This document shows, in pieces, positions 11,755-23,929 of a DNA stretch of 64,000 bases. The DNA is from Cyrtodaria siliqua (taxonomy: Eukaryota > Mollusca > Bivalvia > Adapedonta > Hiatellidae). The DNA is taken from assembly GCA_037043455.1 (NCBI GenBank), contig JAWPHD010010311.1:1-64000 (forward strand), given 5' to 3'. Positions within the stretch are counted from its first letter, which is position 1. Each line of letters starts with the position of its first letter. The notes beneath the pieces were generated by a model. That model was not told where the DNA came from, did not search any database, and saw only the letters and a list, made by a program, of their open reading frames with translations. The position numbers were made by a program, and so were the translations under genes.

Positions 11755-12021
11755 TATGTTTACTTCAGAATGGTGTGCTTTCTTAACCTCTTATATCTTA
11801 AATCCTTTGAGAGGCCCGCGAGACCAGTTATGATACCATTTGTCCATTTCATCGTTTTCGATAACGGTATTGCATTTTTGTACATTAACAATTATTATGT
11901 CTCTGCATATCTTCCTCACACTCACGCTAAAAATAGTAATTATCTGTAGCATATATATGTAACATTTGGCATTTAAAAAAAATAACCTCAATGCAAATAT
12001 CACACGATATTAAAACAGCAC

Positions 12022-12222
12022 ATAAGACACAATCTTAATAAAGAGACATAATCTTAATAAAGGGACACAATCTGAACAAAGGGAAATAATCGTATTAAAG
12101 GGACATAAAAGGGACATACTCTAAAGGGACATACTCTTAATAAAGGGACATAATCTTAATAAATGGAAACAATCTTAATAAAGGACATAATCTTAATAAA
12201 GGGACATAATCTTAATAAAGCA
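12022..12222 (+). repeat. ~20 bp minisatellite
   Basis: Imperfect tandem copies of 'aataaagggacataatctt' with several short deletions, about ten in all. Confidence 0.9.
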
Positions 12223-12228
12223 GGATGA

Positions 12229-12660
12229 CTAAAATATACTCCAAATGGCATCTATCTTTAAATAAAGAGACACAACACACCAACAAAACATATCAGTCTT
12301 CATTCCAGTGTCTCCAATAACACTGACGTGATTGTTAGCACATGCACTCCATCCAGTTAAGCGAGATAACTTAGAAGTATTTAATGTTCTGTTTTTAAGT
12401 CTGTCGATAAGCTGTATGCATATATTTACATTGACTTGACATTTTCTGTTAAAAACAGTAGCGACTAATTTTGAATAAAATGTAATTTTCAAGTAGGTGG
12501 AGCTAACTGCCCACGCATCCAATGTCTTAATATAAAATGGCTATTCCGCAGTATGAAAATAAATTGACGATATTTATCTTGCTTGCATTTATTTATCATT
12601 ACAACCCTCCCAATGAATGTAATTGTCGATACTATAACAACGGGAAATAATGTTAATATC
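12229..12660 (-). repeat. Dispersed repeat, copy matching 58600-59105
   Basis: The segment shares the block 'ggctattccg..gtatgaaaataaattgacg', 'gataacttagaagtat' and a short minus-strand open frame (LTGWSACANNHVSVIGDTGMK) with 58581-59105. Frames in both copies are broken at different places, so this is a repeat and not a gene. Confidence 0.7.
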
Positions 12661-12829
12661 GGACCAGTAACAGGGAAGTTATGGCCTTTGATTTAGTTAA
12701 AAATTCTATATTTTGCCTCGTTAATACGATAGGGCCTTGATTCAAATGGGGAAGTAAACCGGGCGATCCCGTGTATCTGGCTATCCTCCGAGCACGTTAA
12801 CGTTATTTGATAATAAGAGTAGGGCAGGT

Positions 12830-14424
12830 TCGTCGTCCGTTGTTTGTCGTTTGTCGTCCGTCCGTTAACTTTTACCTCGTTAAGACGATATGGCCTTAAT
12901 TTTTCATCCGATCTTTACCAAACTTAACATCTTGTTACTATCAATGAAAGCTTGGATAAGTTCGAAAACCAGCCAGATCGAACCAGTAACAGCGGAGTTA
13001 TGGCCCTTGGTTTAGTTAAAAATGCTATATTTTGCCTCGTTAAGACGATAGGGCCTTCATTTTTCATTCGATCTTTACCAAACTTTACCATCTTGTTAAT
13101 ATCAATAATAGCTTGGATAAGTTCGAAAACCAGCCATATCGGACTAGTAACAGCGGAGTTATGGATCTAGATTTAGATGAAAAGGCTATATTTTGCCTCG
13201 TTAAGACGATAGGGTCTTCATTTTTCATCCGATCTTTACCAAACCCTACCAGATTGTTAATATCAATGAAAGCTTGGACAAGTTCGAAAACCAGCGAGAT
13301 CGGACCAGCAACAGCGGAGTTATGGCCCTTGATTTAGTTAAAAATGCTATGTTTTGGCTCGTTAAGACGATAGGGCCTTCATTTTTCGTCCAAACTTTAC
13401 CAGATTGTTAATATAAATGAAAGCTCGGACAAGTTTGAAAACCAGCCAGTTCGGACCAGTAACAGCGGAGTTATGGCCCTTGATTTAGTTAAAAGTGCTA
13501 TATTTTGCCTCGTTAATACGATAGGGTCTTCATTATTCATCCGATCTTTACCAAACTTTACCAGATTGTTACTATCAATGAAAGCTGCGACAAGTTTGAA
13601 AAACAGCCAGATTGGACCATTTATACCGGAGTTATGGCCCTTGATTTTCTGAAATATGCTATATTTTGGCCTCCTTAAAAAGAAAGGGCCTTCATGCCAG
13701 ATTTCATTGAAATTTTTCAGGGATGATCAGTACCTAGCCTAGTTGTATATATCGTCACCGTGTTCCGGTTGAATGATTTTGGCGGAGTTATGTCCCTTTA
13801 AAGGTTTTAATACACAAACTTTGTTCTGACTAGTTCTCCTGAACCCTGGCCAGATTTAAACGAAACTGTTTAGGGATGATCAGTTCCAGGTCTAGTTGTG
13901 CAAATCTTTGCCGTTGAATGCTTTTTGGCAGAGTTATGGTCCTTTACAGGTTTTAATACACAAACTTTGGACTATTCTCCTGAACATCTCCCCACATTTC
14001 AACGAAATTTTACAGGGATGATCAGCACCAAGCTTAGTTGTGCATATCAACGTCGCATTCCGATTAACAGATTTTTGGTGGAGTTATGGCCCTTTAAAGG
14101 TTTCTGATACACACACATTTTCCGGGCTAGTTCTCCGGAACCCCTGGTAGATTTTAACGAAACTTGACAAGGATGATCAGTATCAAGCCTAGTTGTGCAT
14201 AGCATCGCCATATTCGGGTTGAATGATTTTTGGCAGAGTTATGACCCCTTACAGGTTTTAATACACTAACTTTGTACAGACTAGTTCTCCTGAACCTCTG
14301 GCTGGATTTCAACGAAACTTGTCAGGGACAATCAGTACCAAGCCTAGTTGCGTACATCATCACCATGTTCTTGTTGAACGATATTTGAAAGAGTTATGGC
14401 CCCTTGTGTATAAACTTTATCTTG
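12830..14424 (+). repeat. Tandem ~160 bp repeats ('gttatggcccttgatttagt' family)
   Basis: Starts at a 'cgtccgtccgttaactttt' boundary. Five or so units of ~160 bp carry 'ctcgttaagacgatagggcc', 'gatctttaccaaac' and 'cggagttatggccc' (12876-13660). Then come ~150 bp units with 'gggatgatcagtaccaagcctagttg' (13680-14400). It ends at 'cttgggcctcttg'. The ORFs here are repeat frames. Confidence 0.85.
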
Positions 14425-14636
14425 GGCCTCTTGTTTTAAAAAAAAAATCTTTTTTTCTTTTGATTTTTTTTTAATGTCTTTTAAATATATTTTTTTTTTT
14501 TTAGCTCTATGTTGGACCAGTCGGACCAGTAACAGGAGTTATGGCTCTTGATTTAGTTAAAAATGCTATATTTTGACTCGTTAATACGGTAGGGCCTTCA
14601 TTTTTCATCTGATCTTTACCAAACTTTACCACATTC

Positions 14637-14841
14637 TCCGTGGCCTGCTGGTTCGAATCCCACTCGGAGCTCGACTTGTAAGTGAGGAAGTGTCGATTCT
14701 TACGAATGGCGGGAGGTGTACAGTACTGGTTCTACCCAGGAAAAGCAGGTGGTCTGCCTCCAACGGAAAAAATCGACCGTCATATATAACCTTACATGTG
14801 TTGAAAATGACGTAAACATCATACAAACAAACAAACAAAAA
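14637..14841 (+). mobile_element. SINE insertion with 7 bp target-site duplication
   Basis: A SINE of the same family as 158-421 lies between two copies of CACATTC (14630-14636 and 14842-14848). The paralogous segment at 30950-30965 has the empty site. The tRNA head is internally deleted: 'tccgtggcc' is joined directly to 'tgctggttcgaatccc'. Confidence 0.85.
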
Positions 14842-15119
14842 CACATTCTTTAGCTATGGCCCTGGATTTAGTGGATAAGCTGTATTTTGCCCAAAACTTT
14901 CAAAAAAACGTAAATGACAGTCTCTCGCTTAATTGATGTTATAAGAGCCATGTTAGCCAGTAGAGCGTCCACAGGCCCTCTTTGGCCTTTTGTTGTATTT
15001 ATTCCAGAATGATTTTGCGACTACAAAGAAAGGCACCGTTGTGAATTGGTTAGGAGAACAAGTAAATAGAGCGCAATGGCATGCACAAATGGTTAAGATT
15101 GGACATAATTCAAGCGGAA

Positions 15120-15410
15120 AACATTCTTCATGAACGTATGGGAATAATACTTCGGAAGAGATGCAGCGAACACAAACAAAAACAGAAGGTAGAATAGTCT
15201 GTTCATTAGGGTCAGTGTAAATGCAACACCTCTCACGTTCTCAAGCAGCGGTTTTGTGGTATTCTATTTTGAAGCCATAATAATTGGGATTGATGATACT
15301 AAAGTACAAGACAGTAATATCACTACTGATTCGCAGCACTGGGATATATTTTACAGCCGCCGCTAAACACATAAATACTAACAATGGGCTCCTTCTGAAA
15401 CGAAATATTG
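15120..15410 (+). repeat. Diverged unit of the 275-300 bp GGATCC repeat
   Basis: Contains 'gcgaacacaaacaaaaacag', 'agtctgttcat', 'aatgcaacacctctcacg' and 'cagccgccgctaaacac', matching the tandem repeat of 38925-39895. The same unit is at 31575-31820. Confidence 0.65.
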
Positions 15411-16754
15411 AATATTGAATGTGTGCTAACTTGCCCTATGTCGCCATGTCCGAGCACGTTAAAGAACCATATTCGATAATAAGAGTAGGGCAGGTTCCCG
15501 GATTTCTATGTATCCGTCCCCTCTTTCTGGGGCGGCTCTAAATAACCTATACTGTGTTGATGAGCCGTTAAACACCATGAAAATATAATAGTCTGCTCAA
15601 TGGAATGCATATTATGACCCTATATATTGAGAAATACGCGAGAATGATCCGACGAAAGTACCATTTTTCGTATAGACAAATTCACGCAGGGCTGCAGGTT
15701 CTCTGCTTCCTTCATGTTCGCTATTATAAAGGATTGCACTCCCTGTCTTAAAGAAGATTGTCTTTTCTAGTTCTTGTAGTGGTCTTCTCAGTAGTGAGTT
15801 ACTGAACAAGATTAGTACTAACTGGTTCTTGACCAACGTCTTCAGCCGTGTCAAACTAATCTAAAGGTATATTAACCAATGTTGAAATAAATGTTAAGTA
15901 TGTACCTGTATACTATTATTAAAATCAATACGGAGACGTACATTTGAAGAGCTATATACAGAAGTAAAATCAACACAGACACCTAGTGTCTTTTTAAATA
16001 AACGTATATTTTTATTAAACATTTATAAAATGTGTTTGAAATCAGTTCAACTAAGTACAACATTCGTTTTGATAAATGTAGTCGTTTGCATACATGTTTA
16101 AACGTATGCCTAGACCCGAGACCTTGAACTTAATACGGATCGGCACAATTTACAGATTGAGAACTGATTATTCTAATTACTAAAGTATAAGAAATTATAT
16201 GTATTTGACATAGGCACATTAGCAAATAAGTATATGTTATCCTAAATCTCAGTAAACCTCATTAGCAGCGTTAACAGAAATACAAACTATTTAAAAAATA
16301 ACACACTTGAAGCGGCCATTGCTGCTATTGATATACTACTGGAAATTGTTGAGTTAAAGGATAGTACCCTGGATTTTTGAAGGTCTTAGTTTCGTTTTAT
16401 TTCTTCAGAGCTAATAACCTGAACCGAATCACTTGAGGTAAGTGATAATATGCCGCAGGAAACAGATATTCAGTTTTGTCTGTTAGGTCAGTCCCCAATT
16501 GGATTAATTGGATTAGATTGTATATCTAGATCATGTTGTACGGCTTTACATTAAAATTATTACCAACATTCTGTATATTATAGGTATTTGTATAAAATAA
16601 CACACAAAAAAACAACGTAAATGCGCATGCTGCGGTTTCTTTAATCGAGACCTAGAATATGGAATCCCCAAATACTTCTTGTTTCGCTGCAGAACAAAAT
16701 AACAATATTAAAACACAAGGCTTAGACAGATGAATTAATGTAGATATATCAGAT

Positions 16755-16800
16755 TTTACCTACCTAATCGCGGGCAACAACCTTTAATAAAACCAATGCT
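16755..16800 (+). promoter_or_regulatory. Conserved upstream block of gene B (TATA-like)
   Basis: The block 'acaacctttaataaaaccaatgctta' about 100-120 bp before the ATG is nearly identical to 37575-37603 before gene D. 'tttaataaaa' could serve as a degenerate TATA box. Core-promoter function is inferred from conservation and position. Confidence 0.45.
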
Positions 16801-16897
16801 TACATGCTTTCCCACTCTCGAGTTAGTAACACACAAACGGTTTAGATTATCGAAGTATTTCATATTTATCCATAACTGGTGCTGTGTAATTCTTAAG

Positions 16898-18188
16898 ATG
16901 GAAGCACCCATACCTGTGTTTATTGTCGTGATGATGCTATTGCAAACTTGCTTCTGCGAGGAACCGGAATGTTCAAGATTTCAGTATGAAGAAAAACTAT
17001 TGGAAAAGTTAATACGGCTGGAGTTAGGCATGGACGAGATTCGTCAGGAAATGAAACTTATGGATGAAAGAGTTAACCAAGGACTGTCGCTGTTACAGTC
17101 TGAGAGACAGGGATTTAAGGAGGATATTGATCAAATGAAAACAGGTCACTATTAGCAAACATTAGCGTCATATATCGTTAACTATCTAGCAAGTTTCATG
17201 GAAATGTTTTATAGAAATAATACAGTTTATAATTAATGCAATGCGTAAGTAAATCTGAACACTCAATGTGTGAAGTGGATCAACATTTGGAGCGTAACTA
17301 AAAGGTTGTTGTTAAAACAAAAACACACATGCCCTAAAAGAAGAACCGTCTCAGCTTCTTGTTGAGTTGTTCATGCTGGGCAATGTTTCAATAACATGAA
17401 TGCTTTATTAAATGCGTCGGAAACCGGCGAAGGAGACAACTGAATGAGCTTCATTTCTTTTAACTTATGAGTAGGATCATCCTTTGCTTGTATTTCATGT
17501 ACAGTACGTATTATGCATTCACGTGATCTTAAAATTATACATTCTACAGGTTTTGGTACAGTGTATGTGAGATGGGGCAAAAACACGTGTCCTGATGGTG
17601 CAGCGCTTGTTTACGAAGGTGAGTGTGGATTGTGTCAATATACGACTGCAATTTTCAGTTCGCTCAATAATATATATACTTATTTCCTCTAATATATATA
17701 TTAATATTACAGGTTATATTGGAGGAAATAAGTACAGCAGCGAGGGCAGCGGAAGCAGCCATTTATGTCTTCCATCAGATCCAACGTGGTCTAGGTACGC
17801 GGACGGGAACAATGGGGGAGGTGGGATATATGGAACTGAAATCGATACTGATGACAATAATCATATCTTCGATTACGCCGTTTATCAACAAGACATGCCG
17901 TGTGCAGTTTGTAGGGCACCTAAATCGTCGACGATGATGATACCTGCTAGGAAAAATTGCTACACTGGATGGACACAAGAATATAACGGATTCATAATGG
18001 CCAATTTGATGACCCACAAGGCACAGTACAATTACATCTGCGTGGATCATCAGCCTGACTTCATACCTAATGGCGGTTCCAATGATAATGAACACATCTT
18101 GTACCTAGTAGAAGCACAGTGTGGCTCACTACCCTGTCCCCCGTATGTCCAGGGTCGTGAATTGGCGTGTGTTGTGTGCTCGAAATAA
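16898..18188 (+). CDS. Gene B: secreted short-chain collagen C4-like family protein, complete
   Basis: Three phase-1 exons: 16898-17144, 17550-17618 and 17713-18188 (792 nt, 263 aa). Exon 1: signal peptide (residues 1-20, VFIVVMMLLQTCFC), a Cys in EEPECSRF, then a coiled coil (about 26-80, EKLLEKLIRLELGMDEIR..). Exon 2: FGTVYVRWGKNTCPDGA. Exon 3: GSGSSHLCLPSDPTW, IYGTEID, MPCAVCR, MMIPARKNCY, YICVDHQPDF and the terminal CGSLPCPPYVQGRELACVVCSK. ATG 16898 is chosen over an in-frame ATG at 16796 because gene D starts there and it opens the signal peptide. No Gly-X-Y collagen tract is present despite the family name. Likely secreted and oligomeric; ligand unknown. Donor 1 is GTCACT, weaker than consensus. 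Confidence 0.85.
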
Positions 18189-18500
18189 TAGTATGTCCAG
18201 CGTCGTGAATTGGCGTGTGTTGTGTGCTCGGATAATAGTATGTCCAGGGTCGTGAACTGGCGTGTGTTGTGTGCTCGAAATAATAGTATGTTCAGGGTCG
18301 TGAATTGGCGTGTGTTGTGTGCTCGAATAATAGTATGTCCAGTGTCGTGAACTGGCGGGTGTTGTGTGCTCGAAATAATAGTATGTTCAGGGTCGTGAAT
18401 TAGCGTGTGTTGTGTGCTCGAAATAATAGTATGTCCAGGGTCGTGAATTGACGTGTGTAGTGTGCTCGAAATAATAGTATGTCCATGATCGTGAATTGAC
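18142..18500 (+). repeat. 47-48 bp minisatellite copied from the end of gene B
   Basis: The last codons of gene B plus stop ('tatgtccagggtcgtgaattggcg..tgctcgaaataatag') are repeated seven more times after the stop codon. Each unit could encode YVQGRELACVVCS followed by TAA TAG or a frameshifted version. The last unit is degraded (18480-18500). Confidence 0.95.
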
Positions 18501-18689
18501 ATATGTGTGTTCTTGCACTAATACAAATATAGAACAGAACATATATTTCATTTAACTTGTACATACCTACATTGTCATTAATCCATGCATAAATAGTTAA
18601 ATACAATGGTCCATACATAAGTCAAATGATTCTATAGATGTTACATTTTATATCAATAGTTTGAGCAATATATATAGCAAATAACTGTT

Positions 18690-19060
18690 ACATGAGAATG
18701 AAAATACAAAATATCTTTTTTAAATATTCAACAATGAATTTCTTACAGATAAAGCTTTACTTAAATAGTTTGCTAAATGAGTAATACTATCAGTATCTTG
18801 CGTCTAAAATAATTCTACGAATTTAAACATACTTGGTCTATTATAATAATATTTCTTAATATAAGTTTGCGGACTCCTGTATAACAATCACATTTCAAAA
18901 TAAAGTGAAACTCGTCTTCCATATTGCTTCTATTACAACATTGACAATATCTTTCATTTCTAGGTATTCTATTTCTAACGTATCGACCAAACTGGTATAA
19001 ACTGGTATTCCTTAAAGCATGATCGGCAATATACCTCACACATCTATCCTTTACAGATGC
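18690..19060 (-). pseudogene. LINE 3' end: C-terminal zinc-knuckle segment
   Basis: Minus-strand frame 19039..18815 reads RYIADHALRNTSLYQFGRYVRNRIPRNERYC in outline, then CQCCNRSNMEDEFHFILKC and VRKLIL. The CxCC..EDExHFIxxC pattern is typical of the region after the reverse transcriptase in non-LTR elements. Nothing of the RT domain remains. Confidence 0.7.
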
Positions 19061-19102
19061 ACATGTATAAAAATATATTGTGCGCCAAATATATTACTAA
19101 TA

Positions 19103-19535
19103 CCCCCTTTACACAGAGGTGGCGATCGTTGAGCGGATCTCTTGACGAACTTTCAATGAACGCCCAGTGATCGCCAACATATCGCAATGATCTCTCAATG
19201 ATCCTCCAGTGATCTCTACGGTCGCCACGGTCTCCTCATAGTTTTGACCCAGTCCAAAACTATGAGGAGATCGATCACCAAGGTAAGCGATCTCTCAACG
19301 AACGCTCAAGGAGCGCCCAACGATCTCATCGGTCACCCAATGATCTCTCAGCGATCTTTCAATGAGCGCTCAATGATCGCCAAGGTCGCTCAATGATCTC
19401 TATAGATCGCCATTAAAGTTGCCGAAAATTGAATTTTTGATCGCTCAATGAGCGACTTGTTCGAGGTTTTAGGAGATCGTAGAGAGATCGGGCCTATTTT
19501 GTATCGCTCAACGATCTCCTTCTGTGTAAAGGGGG
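19103..19535. mobile_element. GATC-rich MITE with terminal inverted repeats
   Basis: Terminal inverted repeats begin CCCCCTTTACACAGA and extend to about 33 bp imperfectly ('gatcgttgagcg'). A central hairpin, 'ctcctcatagttttg' / 'caaaactatgaggag', lies at about 19232-19269. By eye there are about 19 GATC sites in 433 bp, built from 'cgatctctcaatgatcgctcaa'-like subrepeats. No ORF. Superfamily not assigned. Confidence 0.8.
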
Positions 19536-19771
19536 CATAAATGCATTGGTATTACATGTTTTATAACACATGCTTTCATTGCGATAGTATAGAGAAAAGA
19601 TAGAGAGAATAAGAAATAGTGTTATATTAAATGTGATGGCCGTCAAGGTCAGAATATTATTATACACTCGTTTTTCCAGATTTTTTTTTATACCATTTAA
19701 CTATTCCGTGCGTAAATTTGGCTCAGCGATTGGGTAAGGTATATTATTCTAACTTTTTGAAATATTTTTTA

Positions 19772-19978
19772 CCTAAATATGCCGTACCGACTTGGAAATT
19801 CTTCATCAATTATCGAAATTCGCGGATTCATTGATTCATTGAGAATCTGCAGAAATATCAAGTTGGTGAAAATAAATCCTTTTCCATTGTTTTGTAAATT
19901 GGAATAGATTACATCCGTGAAGTTCTATAATTGATGAAGAATATACAAGTCGGTAGGGCACATTGGGTAAATAAGGCA
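19772..19978. mobile_element. Short TIR element
   Basis: Left 'ccgacttggaaattcttcatcaattatcga' pairs with right 'tataattgatgaagaatatacaagtcgg', about 45 bp imperfect arms around a ~100 bp core. Non-coding. Confidence 0.75.
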
Positions 19979-20263
19979 TAATATAGAAAAGAAGAACATC
20001 AATGATCATAACGCGTGATTCTGGTAAGGTTGTTTCTTAATTTTATTCTTATTATAGTATATTTTAGTGTCATAGTTTTATGTTTTTATTCTTGTTGCAG
20101 GCCACATTAGTGTACTTTGTAGACTTCGCCGGTAAATAAAAGATAAACTAAGTAATGTAGTTGTATATCACTACTCCGGTTTACATAGATGACATACTCA
20201 GTATTGATAAAACGTTCACTGCCCATACAGTTACAAATAAGTATCCACCAGAGCTCACGTTAA

Positions 20264-20523
20264 CTAAAGCCAACAGTTCAGCTACAATAGCAGTATACCC
20301 CAATGTTCATCTATCGAGTAACAATATAATTTAGGATAAGAGAGATGACTTAAACTTTGAAATCGTTAACAATCCACATCTAGATGAAAATTCTTCATCA
20401 ATTATCGAAAGTTTAAGTCATCTCTCTTATCTTAAATTATATATTATATTATAATCTTAAATTATAATGTTACTATCACTCGATAGATGAAGATTGGGGA
20501 ATGCTGCTATAGTATTTGAACTG
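20264..20523. mobile_element. Palindromic MITE-like element
   Basis: Arms 'cagttcagctacaatagcag..tcatctatcgagt' and 'actcgatagatga..gctgctatagtatttgaactg' pair over about 100 bp, with the inner arms 'gataagagagatgacttaaac' / 'gtttaagtcatctctcttatc'. The ~40 bp loop holds 'attcttcatcaattatcga', the same core as the TIR of the neighbour at 19772-19978. Confidence 0.8.
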
Positions 20524-20934
20524 TATCCACATGTAGATGGGATGTACCTCGTGCTACATAATATAGGGTTTATATTTCAAGTTCATGTATTTTGCTACAG
20601 CGCGTACCTTGGGCTCATAAAGACAAACATCAGAATCAAAAAAAAAAACAGAAACAGCCTTCAAGACGCTTGTCAAGTACGCCTCACCAATTTAGAGCCC
20701 ATATATAAAAAAAAACGAATGTTGACAGGCTCAAGACGGTTCAGCGCAGAGCTGCTAGCTGGACCCTTTACCATTACTTCACCTACGCAAGTATTATAAG
20801 TATGTTTACACATCTGAACTGGCGGTCTATTGAAAACAGGAGGTATGATACCCGACTGTGTCTCTTCTTTAAAAGTGTGTAAGGACTTGTTACAAGCTCA
20901 ATACCACCGAACGTACAGTGACCTACGAGAATCC

Positions 20935-21445
20935 ATAAGCAATAGCTATTGAAAAGGGGATCCCTTGGAAGCAACAAGCACAAGAGATAAAAGTAGCAGA
21001 CTCGGTTTTGTTGAGTCTGTTAATAAGAGGTAATGTGAAGTGCATCACCTCTCACGCCTCCTAGCACCGGCTTAAGCGATATTCTACTTTAAAAGCACAC
21101 ACAGATTGGGCTCGATGATCTCGAAGGACCAGCAAGTAAATAACACTACTGATTTGTAGTCGGGGCAATTTTTTCCGGCCGCCACACAGCACTAAACAAA
21201 CTCTAGTGTTAATGATAATAAATACTGAAAAGGGGATCCCACGGAAGCAACAAACACAAACGAGATAAAATAGCAGACTCGGTTTTATTCAGTCTCTTCA
21301 TGAGAGGTAATGTAATGTCAAACACCTCTCACGCCTCCTAGCACCTGCTTAAGCGATATTCTACTTTAAAGCCACACATATTGGGATTGATGATCTTAAA
21401 GGACCCGTAAATAATAACACTACTGATTTGTAGTCGGAAATATCC
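20935..21445 (+). repeat. Two tandem units of the 275-300 bp GGATCC repeat
   Basis: Both units have 'tgaaaaggggatccc', 'agcagactcggtttt', 'cacctctcacgcctcctagcacc' and 'taacactactgatttgtagtcgg'. The largest array of this family is at 38925-39895. Confidence 0.8.
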
Positions 21446-22014
21446 GACAGGGTGATGCAGTTTTGACTGAGAGAGGGAGATTATTTAATTTGCTGATTTG
21501 ATTTAGTTGTTGATATAGTGCTGACCTACGATGCCATTGCGTTTGGATGCTGTGGTTTCTATAGGACGTTTTTTTCTCCTTACCGTGTACATTACTGGAT
21601 ACGACGGTGGTTCTCTATTTGTAGAAAGCATTAATATCACTCTCACGTGTACTTTAATCTACTCGTTTTTCTACTTCGAAAGACAAGACATGTAAGTTGT
21701 CAATTTTATAAAATGTCATTACAAAAAGAGTATGAACGATGAATTTCAAGTCAGAATATAATGTTCAAGTCTTATTTAATTACATATGGTATTGTTTTGT
21801 ATGAAAAAAGATGGGTCCTTTGAGCATGAATGCACTCAGAATATTATCTGTAGGGTCATAGACAGCTCTTTAAAGGTCGCCTATATATAATTCAAACAAA
21901 TATCGCACGTAAGACAGTCTAGACGTACTATCTATAATCATGACAATTGACTATAGCGTAACATAATTCCATAGGGCATATCAGGTCTTACAATCTTTGA
22001 ATTATAGGTCAAGT

Positions 22015-22020
22015 CTTATC
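22015..22020 (+). promoter_or_regulatory. Candidate GATA site upstream of pseudogene C
   Basis: CTTATC (GATAAG on minus), 63 bp before the ATG at 22083, followed by 'TATATTGAATTG'. It matches the arrangement before A and E. Confidence 0.4.
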
Positions 22021-22699
22021 AGGCAATTATATTGAATTGCTCATTTTATCATTTTGAGAGAACCGTAACAGTTGCCAAAATAATGACAAATCGTATTACC
22101 TTAACATGTCTGATTATTGTTCTACTAAGTACAAGTTTTGTACGTGGAAATATGGAAGAGAATGAAAAGAGGTTGTAACTTCACAGTGATACGGAAATAG
22201 CACAAGCGTTGATTAAGATGCAGACAGAAATGTCTCAGGTTATGGCGTCTAATTCTAACTTAAGTAATCATATAGCACAACTTGAGTCTTAAGTAGCCAC
22301 GTTGGAAGCCTCTCAGCAAACATCTGCACAAGGTAATTATTACTCGTTTATTTAGCTTTAACTTAACCCCCACCTAAAATAACGTAAACGTGTAACAATT
22401 ACAACAAACATGAGAAACCTATAGAAACCACAGCACCCAAACACAACCGTAGGTCAGCACTATGCCACAAACTAATAGATAAAGTTAAATATTCAGTGAA
22501 CAGGACAATACACAACATAAAGAGCGTTGAAGACAGTGTTACTTAATTGGAACGGTCAGTAGGCAATACGGCATACTGGTCATCTTAAATACATTTTAGT
22601 TGTACACAACCAATAAAAGTGACACGAAAGTGTAAATAATAGTGAATACCGTCAAAAGGAAATCTCGAACAATTAAGTCCACATCCAGAAAAATTTGCA

Positions 22700-23290
22700 A
22701 ACGATAAACTTAAATGTTCGCCACTTGCTTTACACTTTGATTGTGCAATGACCGGACAGACTGTGGACCCTATGATGACTTCAACCTAAGTCCTGAGAAG
22801 ACGGTAACGTTAACGTTTCATGTTTGTGTCCAATCGTGTATTTTCGTGCCCTTAATAGTGTATTCTCTTGTTGCTATGGCTTCTTTGAAGTCATTGATTA
22901 CTTGCTATGTGGCTTTCTAGGCTTTTGTTTTTATATTTTTTATATAAATGATCACTTATATTGCTTATTAATGCTGCCTAGTTTGTTAGAGGACACAACA
23001 TGCTGGGGATTTCTTTATTTACACTATATCGTTTTACAGGGATGGTGGTAGGGTCATGAGGTTTGGTGTATTATAGCACCTGGTTAAAACCTCAGCGGCC
23101 TTTTTCACCTCAGCGGCCTTTTTGCCCACTGGCCTTCAAGGCGGTAGCCCTATTATCAAGCCTTTCATATTTGTGATGTAATTTACCTTGCCTTTTGCTC
23201 ATCCTTGTAATTGTTGTCTGTTATTCGCTACCGGAACGGCAGCGACTCTTATATGGTTTCATAATTGCACATGGATAGGTAGCAATGAAT
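22700..23290 (+). repeat. Dispersed repeat family X in intron 1 of C
   Basis: 'tgaccggacagactgtgg', 'gtttgttagaggacacaacatgctgg', 'atttctttatttacac' and 'aaggcggtagccctattatcaa' match 43255-43745 in the same orientation. The 22824-23051 ORF is inside it. Confidence 0.7.
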
Positions 23291-23929
23291 AGTTTTTGCG
23301 AGTTTTTCACTTTGATAATGACCATCGTAGCAGTGAAAAGTTTATCTGTGTGGTAATGCACACGCTAACGCACGCGCATCCCTTACATGTGAACACTTGT
23401 ATTTCTGTGCGTCGTGCTACAAAGGTGAATATGTAATCAATATATAATGCATGTCAAGGATTTGATCAGAGCGAAACGATGTCGCCCACCTTGATTCAAA
23501 ACGTTTGGTAAGAAGAACTGATGGTAGCTATTGGGAAGATGGAAAGAACGTGTCTGGTAAGAAAAAACGGTCGTGTCGTGTTTACATCTTCCTGACAACG
23601 TCATTATCTTTTTCAATAGTGTTTAAACACCCGTGACTTGATCGGTTATTATGTTAAACTTTGTCCACAGTTCCAACCCAGATATAATGCTATTTTCTCT
23701 CTGCAGTTATTTTAAGCTTGCATAAAACTTTGCTTGTATCACTTTGTAATTGTTCTTCAACGATGCACAGCTCTGTACACTTTCATTTACGCTAATTCAA
23801 ACTGAAATAAATCATGGGCGTATTTCTTTTTTGTTACAGGTACGACTTATGTAAGGTGGGGGAGGAACACGTGCCCAGCAAATGCAGAACTGATCTATAA
23901 AGGTAACAAGAGAACGAGCGCAATAAAGA

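Noticed and set aside
12952..13337. Two similar 72-74 aa ORFs (MDKFENQP type)
   Set aside because: They are adjacent units of a ~160 bp tandem repeat, not duplicated genes.
16796..16897. N-terminally extended start of gene B
   Set aside because: Gene D lacks the extension, and the downstream ATG directly opens the signal peptide.
18050..18618. Minus-strand 150-aa repeat protein (HTIISSTQHT type)
   Set aside because: It is the antisense of the gene B end and its derived minisatellite; no start context or splice signal.
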